6,626 nucleotides of DNA, from positions 1-6,626 of the forward strand of contig VERC01000135.1 of assembly GCA_018882825.1 (NCBI GenBank). The letters are read 5' to 3'. Numbering within the stretch: the first letter of the stretch is position 1; every line of letters begins with the position of its first letter. Below, in pieces: positions 1 through 5,748 of this stretch. The position numbers and the translations under genes were made by a program. This DNA is from Acidimicrobiia bacterium (GTDB taxonomy: Bacteria > Actinomycetota > Acidimicrobiia > Acidimicrobiales > Acidimicrobilacustridaceae). The notes under the pieces were generated by a model. That model ran no database searches, had not been told where the DNA came from, and worked only from the letters and a program-made list of their open reading frames with translations.

Positions 1-205
1 CACGTACGACGCGTCGATGCTGCTCGTGGTCACCCATGCCACGGTCGTGCGCATCCTCGTCACTGCGCTGCTCGGCCTGCCGGTGGCTCGCTACCGGGCC
101 CTGTTCGCCCGACCGTCACACCTGTCGTGGACGGAACTCGAGTCGACCGTCGACGGCTGGATGCTCCACACCTATTCGTCTCCTCCCGTCGGGGTCGATC
201 GGTGA
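1..205 (+). CDS. Histidine phosphatase family protein, C-terminal part (5' end outside window)
   Basis: This is the last ~67 codons of a gene that begins before the window; reading frame 2 is open from base 2 to the TGA at 203-205. The visible stretch reads LLVVTHATVVRILVTALLGLP, close to the C-terminal part of the histidine phosphatase (phosphoglycerate mutase-like) fold, where a beta strand ends in the second catalytic histidine (V-[ST]-H) and is followed by an amphipathic helix. The usual family pattern is VsHg-x-vIral; here Ala replaces the common Gly after His. The N-terminal RHG motif with the phosphorylated histidine lies outside, so activity cannot be judged. Family members remove phosphate from sugar phosphates, nucleotides or cofactors. 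The stop overlaps the GTG of the next gene by 4 bp (GTGA), so it is probably co-transcribed and coupled with the sugar kinase. A role as sugar-phosphate phosphatase in that pathway is inference. Confidence 0.83.
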   Translation, partial: TYDASMLLVVTHATVVRILVTALLGLPVARYRALFARPSHLSWTELESTVDGWMLHTYSSPPVGVDR

Positions 206-1560
206 CGCGCCAGCACCTGCATCTCGGGATCGACATCGGTACGCAGGGCGCCCGGGCCCTTGCCGTCACCGTCGACGGGACGGTGCGGGCCCGTGGTGAG
301 TTCGCGTTGCCCGTGCCCGCGCCGGGCCCGAAGCAGGAACAGCAGCCGGAGGAGTGGTGGCAGGCCATGGTCGGCGCGGTGCGTGCTCTCGGTGACGCGC
401 GCGACGACGTCGTGTCGATGGCGGTGTCGTGCACCTCGGGTTCGGTGTGCGCGCTGGACGACTCCGGGAATGCGGTGGGGCCGGGTCTGCTCTACGCCGA
501 TCGTCGTGCCGTGGTCACCGAGGGGACCGATGCCAGTTGGGCGGTGGCGAAGATCGCCTGGCTGGTCGCAGAGGGTGCGTCGCTGGTGCCCGATGCGACG
601 TCGTTCACCAGTCCGGGTGGGTACGTCGCGTCGCGGCTGATGGGCGCGTCGGCCCCGATCGACGTCACGCAAGCACTCAAGTTCGGATTCGACCCGGCGC
701 TTCACCGCTGGGGTTCGCTACCGGTCGGCCCCGATCGACTGCCCGAGGTGGTCGACACCGGTCGACCGATCGGGGTGATCGATGGCGACGCAGCCGCCGC
801 GACCGGACTGCCCGTGGGTGTCGTGGTCGTGGCTGGTGCCACCGACGGGGTGGCCGGCCATCTCGCCTGCGCGCCCACGCCGCAACGGTGGGCCGTCGCC
901 ATCGGCTCGACCATCGTGTGGAAGGCGATGTCCGACCGCCGCATCGACGTGCCCGGGGTGGGCATCTACAGCCATCGGGGCCCCGACGGGTGGTGGTTCC
1001 CCGGAGCGGCCTCCAATGCCGGCGGCCGCGTGCTGTCCACGTGGGCCGACCCGGCGCGAGTGGCCGAACTGTCGGAACGGATGGTCGTCACGCCCGCCAT
1101 CGACGCGGTCTACCCGAGTGTGGTCCCCGGCGAACGCTTCCCCTTCGTCGACCCCGACTTCCGGCCGGTCCCGTTCGACGGTCGATCGGAGACGGATCGA
1201 TTCGCCGCCGAGGTGGCGGGACTCGCCTTCGTCGAACGGTGGGGGTGTGAGGAACTCGTCGGCCACGGGTGTGTGCCGCCGACGTCGATCGCCACCACCG
1301 GCGGCGTCGTGGCCTCGGAGTCGGTCACGCGACTGCGAGCCGACGTGTTGCAGCTCCCCATCGAGGTCCCGGCCGAACCGTCCTCGGCCTTCGGTGCGGC
1401 GATCGTGGCGGCCGCGCCGGCGCACGGCGGCGTGCTCGATGCGGCCCGGGCCATGGTCGACATCTCCCGTCGGATCGAACCGTGCGCCGATGACAGGTGG
1501 GCGTCGGCCTCTCGGCGATTCCGCGAGCGCATCGTCCAGGCAGGGAAGGAACCGGCATGA
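202..1560 (+). CDS. FGGY-family carbohydrate kinase, SePSK/AtXK-1 (D-ribulose kinase-like) type
   Basis: A 452-residue cytoplasmic kinase transferring phosphate from ATP to a sugar, probably a ketose. The N-terminal FGGY domain opens with GIDIGTQGARA (residues 9-19; Asp11 and Thr14 sit in the phosphate-binding loop), followed by EQQPEEWW and a substrate-side segment VSCTSGSVCALDDSGN (75-90). The second domain starts with GATDGVAG (212-219), where Asp215 is the expected catalytic base, then IGSTIVWK (234-241), YSHRGPDGWW (256-265), GERFPFVDP (310-318) and the ATP-site segments TTGGVV (365-370) and SSAFGAA (394-400). Order and spacing resemble the Synechococcus SePSK and plant AtXK-1 group, reported as D-ribulose kinases, more than classical xylulokinase or glycerol kinase. 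GTG 202 is chosen because it leaves 8 residues before the first beta strand and overlaps the previous stop by 4 bp; GTG 127 lies deep in the upstream gene. No strong ribosome site precedes it, consistent with coupled translation. Substrate is not provable from sequence. Confidence 0.94.
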   Translation: MTRQHLHLGIDIGTQGARALAVTVDGTVRARGEFALPVPAPGPKQEQQPEEWWQAMVGAVRALGDARDDVVSMAVSCTSGSVCALDDSGNAVGPGLLYADRRAVVTEGTDASWAVAKIAWLVAEGASLVPDATSFTSPGGYVASRLMGASAPIDVTQALKFGFDPALHRWGSLPVGPDRLPEVVDTGRPIGVIDGDAAAATGLPVGVVVVAGATDGVAGHLACAPTPQRWAVAIGSTIVWKAMSDRRIDVPGVGIYSHRGPDGWWFPGAASNAGGRVLSTWADPARVAELSERMVVTPAIDAVYPSVVPGERFPFVDPDFRPVPFDGRSETDRFAAEVAGLAFVERWGCEELVGHGCVPPTSIATTGGVVASESVTRLRADVLQLPIEVPAEPSSAFGAAIVAAAPAHGGVLDAARAMVDISRRIEPCADDRWASASRRFRERIVQAGKEPA

Positions 1561-2318
1561 GCATGCATGACCGACTCGCACAGTTGTGCCGTGAACTCGG
1601 TGATCCCCGTCGCGAACTGGCCGTGCTCGGAGAGGGCAACGCCTCGGCACGTCTCGACGACGCCACGCTGCTCGTGACGACGAGTGGATCGGAACTCGGC
1701 CGTCTCGGTGACGAGGATCTCGTGGCCGTGGAACTGGAGCCGGCGGTGGCGCTCGTGCGAGACGTCGAACCGGAGGATTTCGAACGGGCGATGCTCGACC
1801 GGCTGGCCCGCCCCCGACCCGACGGTGCTCGTCGGATTCCGTCGATCGAGACGTTGCTGCACGCGCTCGTCCTCGATCGCACCGGTGCCGCGTTCGTGGG
1901 CCACACCCATCCGACCTCGGTGTTGGGACTGGCCTGCAGCGTCCGACTCGAGGACGCGTTCGCCGGAGCGATCTTCCCGGACGAGGTCGTCGTGTGCGGC
2001 TCGGCCTATCTCGTCGTCCCCTATGCGCCGCCCGGGCCCGCCCTGGCCCGTGCCCTCGATGTCGCCCTCGATCGACATGTCGAGGAGATCGGGACGTGGC
2101 CGCGGGCGATCGTGCTGGCCAATCACGGACTGCTGGCGCTGGGATCGACGCCGGCCGAGGTCCTGGCCGTCACCACGATGACCGACAAGTCGGCGAAGGT
2201 GCGCGCCGTCGCACTCGCGGTGGGAGGACTGCGGCCGCTGCCGGCGGCCGAGGTCCGCGCCCTCGACGGTCGCGCCGACGAGCACTACCGACGGCGCCGA
2301 CTCGTCGAAGGAACGTGA
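1557..2318 (+). CDS. Class II aldolase/adducin-family protein (zinc sugar-phosphate aldolase)
   Basis: A 253-residue protein with the complete active site of class II aldolases. GEGNAS (25-30) and TTSGSELG (41-48) form the phosphate-binding region; IPSIETLLHAL (94-104) carries the likely catalytic acid Glu98; GHTHPTS (115-121) supplies zinc ligands His116 and His118; ANHGLLALG (188-196) supplies the third, His190. The C-terminal half, with FPDEVVVCG, VPYAPPGPALAR and a final DEHYRRRRL, resembles the aldolase half of bifunctional rhamnulose-1-phosphate aldolase/dehydrogenase proteins, here without the dehydrogenase. The reaction is probably reversible cleavage of a ketose phosphate to dihydroxyacetone phosphate plus an aldehyde. 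Related members are 4-epimerases or dehydratases, so this is inference. ATG 1557 overlaps the kinase TGA by 4 bp and has GGGAAGGA at 1543-1550, 6 bases upstream, a good ribosome site. Its position directly after the kinase suggests it acts on the kinase product. Confidence 0.94.
   Translation: MSMHDRLAQLCRELGDPRRELAVLGEGNASARLDDATLLVTTSGSELGRLGDEDLVAVELEPAVALVRDVEPEDFERAMLDRLARPRPDGARRIPSIETLLHALVLDRTGAAFVGHTHPTSVLGLACSVRLEDAFAGAIFPDEVVVCGSAYLVVPYAPPGPALARALDVALDRHVEEIGTWPRAIVLANHGLLALGSTPAEVLAVTTMTDKSAKVRAVALAVGGLRPLPAAEVRALDGRADEHYRRRRLVEGT
2307..2312 (+). promoter_or_regulatory. Ribosome binding site deciding the DeoR start
   Basis: GAAGGA lies at the very end of the aldolase reading frame. 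It is 5 bases from ATG 2318 but only 2 bases from GTG 2315, so ATG 2318 is the better start. Confidence 0.6.
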
Positions 2319-3088
2319 TGGTCCCGAGTCCTGCGGCGATACCGACACCGGCCGGTCGGCTCGACTGGTATCGACAACGACTGACCGACACCGGTTCGGT
2401 GACCATCGACGCGGCGGTCGTCGCCCTCGGTGTCAGCGGGATGACCGCTCGCCGTGACCTCGACACCCTGGAGGCGCTCGGCGAGGCCCGTCGAGTGCGA
2501 GGAGGCGCCCTCGCCGTGGGACCGTCACCGTTCCGCACGCGTTCACCGCTCAACGCCCGGGCCAAGGTCACGATTGCCGAGAAGTTGTTGCCGATGGTGC
2601 CGACATCCGGAGCGATCGCCATCGATTCGTCGTCGACCATGGCGTGTCTGGCCAACGTGCTGGTCGCCGCTCGGGACCTGCTGGTGGTCACCAACGGACT
2701 CGAGACGTTCGAATCTCTCCAGTCCCGGCCCGGGATCCGTCCGGTGCTCACCGGTGGCGACCGCGACGAACGCACCTCGAGTCTCGTCGGACCGGTCGCC
2801 GAGGCCACGGCGCGATCGTTCCGTTACGACGTGGTGTTCCTGTCGGTCGCCGCACTCGACACCGGACTCGGCGGCCTGGAGGTCACTCCCGAGGAGGCGT
2901 CGCTCGACCGCGTGTTCGTGGCCGCGGCCGAACGGGTGGTGCTCGGCGCCGACACGTCGAAGGTCGATGTGGTGGCGGGTGCACCGGTGCTGGCGGTCGA
3001 GTGGTCGGATGTCGACGTGCTCGTGACCGAACTGGCTCCCGACTCGCAACGGGTGCGCGCCCTCACCGAACTGACGAAGGTCGTCTGA
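2318..3088 (+). CDS. DeoR-family transcriptional regulator
   Basis: A 256-residue DNA-binding repressor-type protein. Residues ~14-65 form the winged helix-turn-helix: VSGMTARRDLDTLEALGEA (39-57) and RVRGGAL (59-65) match the DeoR recognition signature (vS-x-x-TiRRDL..Le..G.l.RvhGGA). Residues ~75-240 form the DeoR sensor domain, related to sugar-phosphate isomerases: AIDSSSTMA (101-109, phosphate-binding loop), VVTNGLET (123-130), LTGG (144-147), then DVVFLSVAALD (171-181) and VVLGADTSKVDV (207-218). Such sensors usually bind a phosphorylated sugar intermediate, fitting the adjacent kinase and aldolase genes. The sensor loop has DSSST where DsGtT is usual. The ATG overlaps the aldolase stop by 1 bp (TGATG), so this is the last gene of the operon and probably autoregulates it; the operon promoter and operator would lie before the window. 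The stop is 9 bp from the stop of the convergent dioxygenase gene. Confidence 0.95.
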   Translation: MVPSPAAIPTPAGRLDWYRQRLTDTGSVTIDAAVVALGVSGMTARRDLDTLEALGEARRVRGGALAVGPSPFRTRSPLNARAKVTIAEKLLPMVPTSGAIAIDSSSTMACLANVLVAARDLLVVTNGLETFESLQSRPGIRPVLTGGDRDERTSSLVGPVAEATARSFRYDVVFLSVAALDTGLGGLEVTPEEASLDRVFVAAAERVVLGADTSKVDVVAGAPVLAVEWSDVDVLVTELAPDSQRVRALTELTKVV

Positions 3089-3097
3089 GAAGGACGG

Positions 3098-4030
3098 TCA
3101 GATGCGGTAGTCGCTGACCTGGGTGTCATCGACACCGAGGTCGGTGAAGTTGTCGTAGGCGCGCGCGGCCATGAACTCACGCCACGCGAACGGCCGATAG
3201 TGCGCGCCGTCGGCGGCGAACTCTTGCAGTGGTGCGACCACCGTCTCGCGGGGCGGATTGCCGAAATAGGGGATCGAGAATCGACGATCGCGGGTCATGG
3301 GCAGTACCCGATGCACGGCGGCGCGCCATCGGTCGTTCGTCCATGCCTGGGTGCAGTCGCCGAGGTTGACCACGATCGTTCCGGGTTCGGGCTCGACGTC
3401 GATCCAGCCCGACTCACCCGAAAGGGTCTGAAGTCCACCGGTGTCGTCCTGCAGCAACAGGGTGAGCGTGCCCGGATCGGTGTGATGTCCGAGGGCGACA
3501 TCACCGAGGTCGGCAAGACCGTCGCGTTCACCGGCGGGCACCGGATCGCCGACGGTGTAGAGGTTCAGGCGAACCGTGCTGCCCTGCCGGGCACAGGCCA
3601 TCTCCGTGGCCGACCGCGAGTGCAGGTCGAGCACCGAGTGCAACAGGGCGAGCACTCGTTGCGAGAGGGTGCTCATGGCGTCGAAGTGGGCGACCATCGC
3701 GGCGCGGAAGCCCGGAAGGTCGGGCCAGCGGTTCATCTCGTCGGCCCGGGCCGGATCGACGAAGTCGAACACCTCCTTGTGATCCCGGGCCCGCTTGGTC
3801 AGTTCACGATCGAACCAGCCGAGCGGGTTGTCGAGATCGCGCACGATGGCAGTGCGCAAGCCACGGGGTGCATCGAAGAAGCGACGGGTGGCGTCCCAGG
3901 TGGAGTCGATCACGTCGTCGAGCCCGTGCCCGGCGATCAGGAAGAACCCGTGGTCGCGACAGGCGGCGTCGAGTTCGGCCCGGGAGGTTGCATCGGGATC
4001 GGCGATGTCGACGACGGGAACGATGGCCAC
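3098..4030 (-). CDS. 2-oxoglutarate/Fe(II)-dependent dioxygenase, isopenicillin N synthase-like family
   Basis: A 310-residue cytoplasmic oxygenase. N-terminal residues 4-36 (VPVVDIADPD, then CRDHGFFLIAGHGL) match the non-haem dioxygenase N-terminal domain. The C-terminal jelly-roll domain has RLNLYTVGDP (154-163, like the RLNYYP of plant enzymes), HHTDPGTLTLLLQDDTGGLQ (182-201) with iron ligands His183 and Asp185, the distal ligand His240 in AAVHRVLP, and the 2-oxoglutarate-binding R-x-S motif RFS (250-252). All catalytic residues are present, so it should couple 2-oxoglutarate and O2 to hydroxylation or a related oxidation of a small molecule; the substrate is unknown. The frame has no ATG near the domain start; GTG 4030 (minus strand) puts the first beta strand at residue 4, as usual. 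Ribosome-site similarity is weak. It runs divergently from the lipase gene with a 60 bp spacer and converges on the DeoR gene. Confidence 0.94.
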   Translation of the reverse strand: MAIVPVVDIADPDATSRAELDAACRDHGFFLIAGHGLDDVIDSTWDATRRFFDAPRGLRTAIVRDLDNPLGWFDRELTKRARDHKEVFDFVDPARADEMNRWPDLPGFRAAMVAHFDAMSTLSQRVLALLHSVLDLHSRSATEMACARQGSTVRLNLYTVGDPVPAGERDGLADLGDVALGHHTDPGTLTLLLQDDTGGLQTLSGESGWIDVEPEPGTIVVNLGDCTQAWTNDRWRAAVHRVLPMTRDRRFSIPYFGNPPRETVVAPLQEFAADGAHYRPFAWREFMAARAYDNFTDLGVDDTQVSDYRI

Positions 4031-4090
4031 ACGACAGTCTGTCCCATACGACAGTCCGAGTCCCCGGTGACGCCAACTAGCGTCGGACGG
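4031..4090. promoter_or_regulatory. Divergent promoter region with GACAG/CTGTC half-sites
   Basis: The 60 bp between the dioxygenase and lipase starts must hold both promoters. It contains the perfect 11 bp palindrome GACAG-T-CTGTC (4033-4043) and a direct repeat ACGACAGTC at 4031-4039 and 4048-4056, giving three half-sites in a row within 26 bp of the dioxygenase start. This looks like an operator for a dimeric or multimeric regulator. The regulator is not identifiable; the site may also be chance. Confidence 0.4.
4078..4083 (+). promoter_or_regulatory. Possible -10 hexamer of the lipase gene (leaderless start)
   Basis: TAGCGT fits the actinobacterial TANNNT -10 pattern and ends 7 bases before ATG 4091, so transcription would begin at or very near the start codon. 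No clear -35 box lies at the right distance, and no Shine-Dalgarno sequence precedes this ATG. The combination fits a leaderless mRNA but is weak evidence. Confidence 0.3.
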
Positions 4091-5302
4091 ATGTGGAACG
4101 ATCGAACTGTGAAGCGCGCTGGCGCCATCGTCCTCGCCCTCGTGGTCATCGCCGCCGTGGTGGTGCTGACGGTGCGCCTCGACTCCGGGGGCTCCGGGAG
4201 CAACGCCGGTGACGCCAACGGATCGATCGTGTCGTCGACGCCCATCGCCGGATCGCCGGCCGGGTCGACCGGCTGGCGCATCGTGTACACGACGACGACG
4301 GCCGACGGGATGCCGGCGGTGTCGTCGGGCACGGTGTACGTGCCGACGAGTCCGGCACCGTCGGGTGGACGGTTCGTGGTGGCGTGGGCCCACCCGACGC
4401 TGGGCACGGGAGCGGACTGCACCCCGTCGCAGGCCACCGACCCCAGTGCGGCGATCCCCGGTTTCGCCCAGATGATGTCGAACGGTTGGGTGGTGACCAG
4501 CACCGACTACACCGGTCTCGGCACCGAGGGCGTGCTGCCGTACCTCATCGCCGAGGGTGAGGCGCGCAACGTCATCGACTCGGTGCGGGCGGCCCGCAAT
4601 CTCCCCGGAACCGATGCTGGTCCCACCTACGCCGTGTGGGGTCATTCGCAGGGAGGGCACGCGTCGCTGTCGACCGCGGACGAGATCGCCGACTACGGAC
4701 GTGGACTCCGACTCGTGGGTGTGGCCGCCGCGGCACCGGCCGCCGAACTGGCCGCGCTGGTGAACCTGCAGTGGCAGAACTACGTGTCGTGGGTGATCGG
4801 TTCGGAGGTCATCGACCTGTGGCCGGAGTTCTACCCGCAACTGTCGGCCTCGCAGGTGGCGACACCGCTGGCCATCGAGCAGTCGCCGGCACTGAGTGCC
4901 GTGTGCATCACCTCGAACGTGACTGCGTTGGTGCAGCAGTTCGGTACGGTGCTGACCCAACCGTTCTTCTCGGTGAACCCGACCACCGTTCCGGCATGGT
5001 TCAGCGAATTGCAGGCCAACACACCGCAACCGGCAAGCGGGATCCCGGTGTTCGTCGCGCAGGGTCTGCAGGACGACGTCGTGCTGCCGTCGACCACCGC
5101 CCTGCTCGCCACGCAGTGGTGCGCTCAGGGTTCGGCGCTCTCGGTGCAGTGGTATCCGACGGCCACGCACTTCACCATCCCCTCCGTCGCCGCACCCGAT
5201 GCGATGGCGTGGTTGTCGAAGGTGTTCGCCGGTCAGTCACCCGCAACGACGTGTGGTCAGGCGCTTCCTGTCTCGCCCGCGGCTGCGCCTGTGGCCCCCT
5301 GA
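4091..5302 (+). CDS. Exported alpha/beta-hydrolase, secretory lipase-type
   Basis: A 403-residue hydrolase of lipid or other esters. Residues 1-10 are basic (MWNDRTVKRA), 11-28 a hydrophobic segment (signal peptide or membrane anchor), and 31-60 a Ser/Gly/Asp-rich linker; no clear signal peptidase site and no lipobox are seen, so an anchored extracellular enzyme is likely. The catalytic domain has AHPTLGTG (100-107) near the oxyanion region, TDYTGLGTEG (138-147), the nucleophile elbow GHSQGG (184-189, Ser186), GLQDDVVLP (325-333, Asp328 likely) and ATHFTIP (358-364, His360), a complete triad in the order of the secretory lipase family. Cys110, 272, 344 and 388 could form disulfides, fitting an extracytoplasmic place. 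The tail is Pro/Ala-rich. ATG 4091 is chosen; GTG 4109 is possible and would begin the protein at the basic VKRA. The gene is divergent from the dioxygenase and may share control with it. Confidence 0.92.
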   Translation: MWNDRTVKRAGAIVLALVVIAAVVVLTVRLDSGGSGSNAGDANGSIVSSTPIAGSPAGSTGWRIVYTTTTADGMPAVSSGTVYVPTSPAPSGGRFVVAWAHPTLGTGADCTPSQATDPSAAIPGFAQMMSNGWVVTSTDYTGLGTEGVLPYLIAEGEARNVIDSVRAARNLPGTDAGPTYAVWGHSQGGHASLSTADEIADYGRGLRLVGVAAAAPAAELAALVNLQWQNYVSWVIGSEVIDLWPEFYPQLSASQVATPLAIEQSPALSAVCITSNVTALVQQFGTVLTQPFFSVNPTTVPAWFSELQANTPQPASGIPVFVAQGLQDDVVLPSTTALLATQWCAQGSALSVQWYPTATHFTIPSVAAPDAMAWLSKVFAGQSPATTCGQALPVSPAAAPVAP

Positions 5303-5460
5303 ACCGGCGGCGAAAAGGGCGCGATCGTCAAAGCGTGATCGCGGTACTCCATCCGTCGTAAATCGTCTCGTCATCCCCCATCGCGCGGTAGCCACGGTGG
5401 TGGAATGGGTCCGGCGGAAGATGCGGTGACAGTGATGTCGCTGCGACGAAAGGAGCACCC
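5303..5460. other. Intergenic region between lipase and LuxR-type gene
   Basis: 158 bp without a convincing reading frame. It holds the inverted repeat at 5320-5343, a loose direct repeat (ATCGCGGTACTCCA at 5338-5351 against ATCGCGCGGTAGCCA at 5380-5394) and the AAAGGAG ribosome site at 5449-5455. I could not pick a -10/-35 pair with confidence. Confidence 0.5.
5320..5343 (+). terminator. Inverted repeat after the lipase gene, possible terminator
   Basis: CGCGATC (5320-5326) pairs with GATCGCG (5337-5343) across a 10-base loop, 18 bp after the lipase stop. The 7 bp stem is GC-rich, but no T-run follows, so it is at best a non-canonical terminator; an operator half-pair is an alternative. Confidence 0.33.
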
Positions 5461-5727
5461 ATGGACACGATGGATGACGGCGGACGTCTGGTCGAACTCT
5501 CGGCCCGGGAACGCGAGGTCCTTCAGCAGTTGGTGAACGGTCACGGCCCGGCTCGTTTCGCCGAGCACCTCTACATCTCGCGGAACACGGCCCGCACACA
5601 CGTGAAGCACGTGCTGTCGAAGCTCGGCGCGCATTCCTGTCTCGAGGCGGTGAGCATCGCGGTGAGCGAAGGCATGCGGCTCGAGCACCTGGAGCCCGTC
5701 CCGTTCGGGGGGGGGGGGGCTTCCTAG
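5461..5727 (+). CDS. Stand-alone LuxR/GerE-type helix-turn-helix protein
   Basis: An 88-residue protein that is almost only a LuxR C-terminal DNA-binding domain. Residues 12-72 read as the four-helix GerE fold: ELSAREREVLQQLVNG (12-27), then the HTH pair ARFAEHLYISRNTARTHVKHVL (31-52), KLGAHSCLEAVSIAVSEGM (54-72). Key family positions are kept (LsxREreVL, LyIS-x-nTArtHvkhvLsKLGahs), so DNA binding is likely. There is no receiver, PAS or autoinducer domain, so how it is controlled is unknown; dimerisation through the last helix is usual for such domains. ATG 5461 follows AAAGGAG (5449-5455) at 5 bases, the best ribosome site in the window. The C-terminus ends in Gly-Gly-Gly-Gly-Ala-Ser encoded by a 13-G run, so the true tail is uncertain. 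Family resemblance is clear; target genes are unknown, with neighbours as the obvious guess. Confidence 0.88.
   Translation: MDTMDDGGRLVELSAREREVLQQLVNGHGPARFAEHLYISRNTARTHVKHVLSKLGAHSCLEAVSIAVSEGMRLEHLEPVPFGGGGAS
5707..5719 (+). repeat. G13 homopolymer inside the LuxR-type gene
   Basis: Thirteen consecutive G lie 6 bases before the stop of the LuxR-type gene, coding four Gly plus the first base of Ala. Loss of one G would give a 94-residue protein ending LPSRVVLS; gain of one would give 104 residues ending in a Ser/Arg-rich tail with a stop at 5772-5774. The DNA-binding domain would be untouched in all cases. It may be a slippage-prone tract or a sequencing artefact. Confidence 0.9.
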
Positions 5728-5748
5728 CCGAGTCGTGCTCTCGTAGCC

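Noticed and set aside
127..201. Longer kinase start at GTG 127.
   Set aside because: It would add 25 residues of unlike composition overlapping the phosphatase gene; FGGY kinases begin close to the GIDIGT strand.
718..2348. Long minus-strand open frames opposite the kinase and aldolase genes.
   Set aside because: Arg/Gly/His-rich shadow translations with no recognisable domain, opposite well-supported genes.
3122..3136. GGTGTC-ATC-GACACC hairpin near the convergent DeoR/dioxygenase ends, as a bidirectional terminator.
   Set aside because: It lies inside dioxygenase coding sequence, has a short 6 bp stem and 3-base loop, and no T-run on either side.
3200..4090. Upstream extension of the lipase frame through the dioxygenase region.
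   Set aside because: It lies antisense to an intact dioxygenase and would put the hydrophobic signal segment in mid-protein; the signal segment marks the true start near 4091.
3098..5170. A 690-codon open frame on the minus strand spanning both dioxygenase and the lipase region.
   Set aside because: Only the part after GTG 4030 resembles a protein family. The upstream part is antisense to the lipase, rich in Arg, His and Gly, and is a by-product of GC-rich codon use.
5426..5431. GTGACA as a -35 box for the LuxR-type gene.
   Set aside because: Five of six bases match, but a -10 at normal spacing would fall on the ribosome site AAAGGAG, leaving no room for a usable leader.
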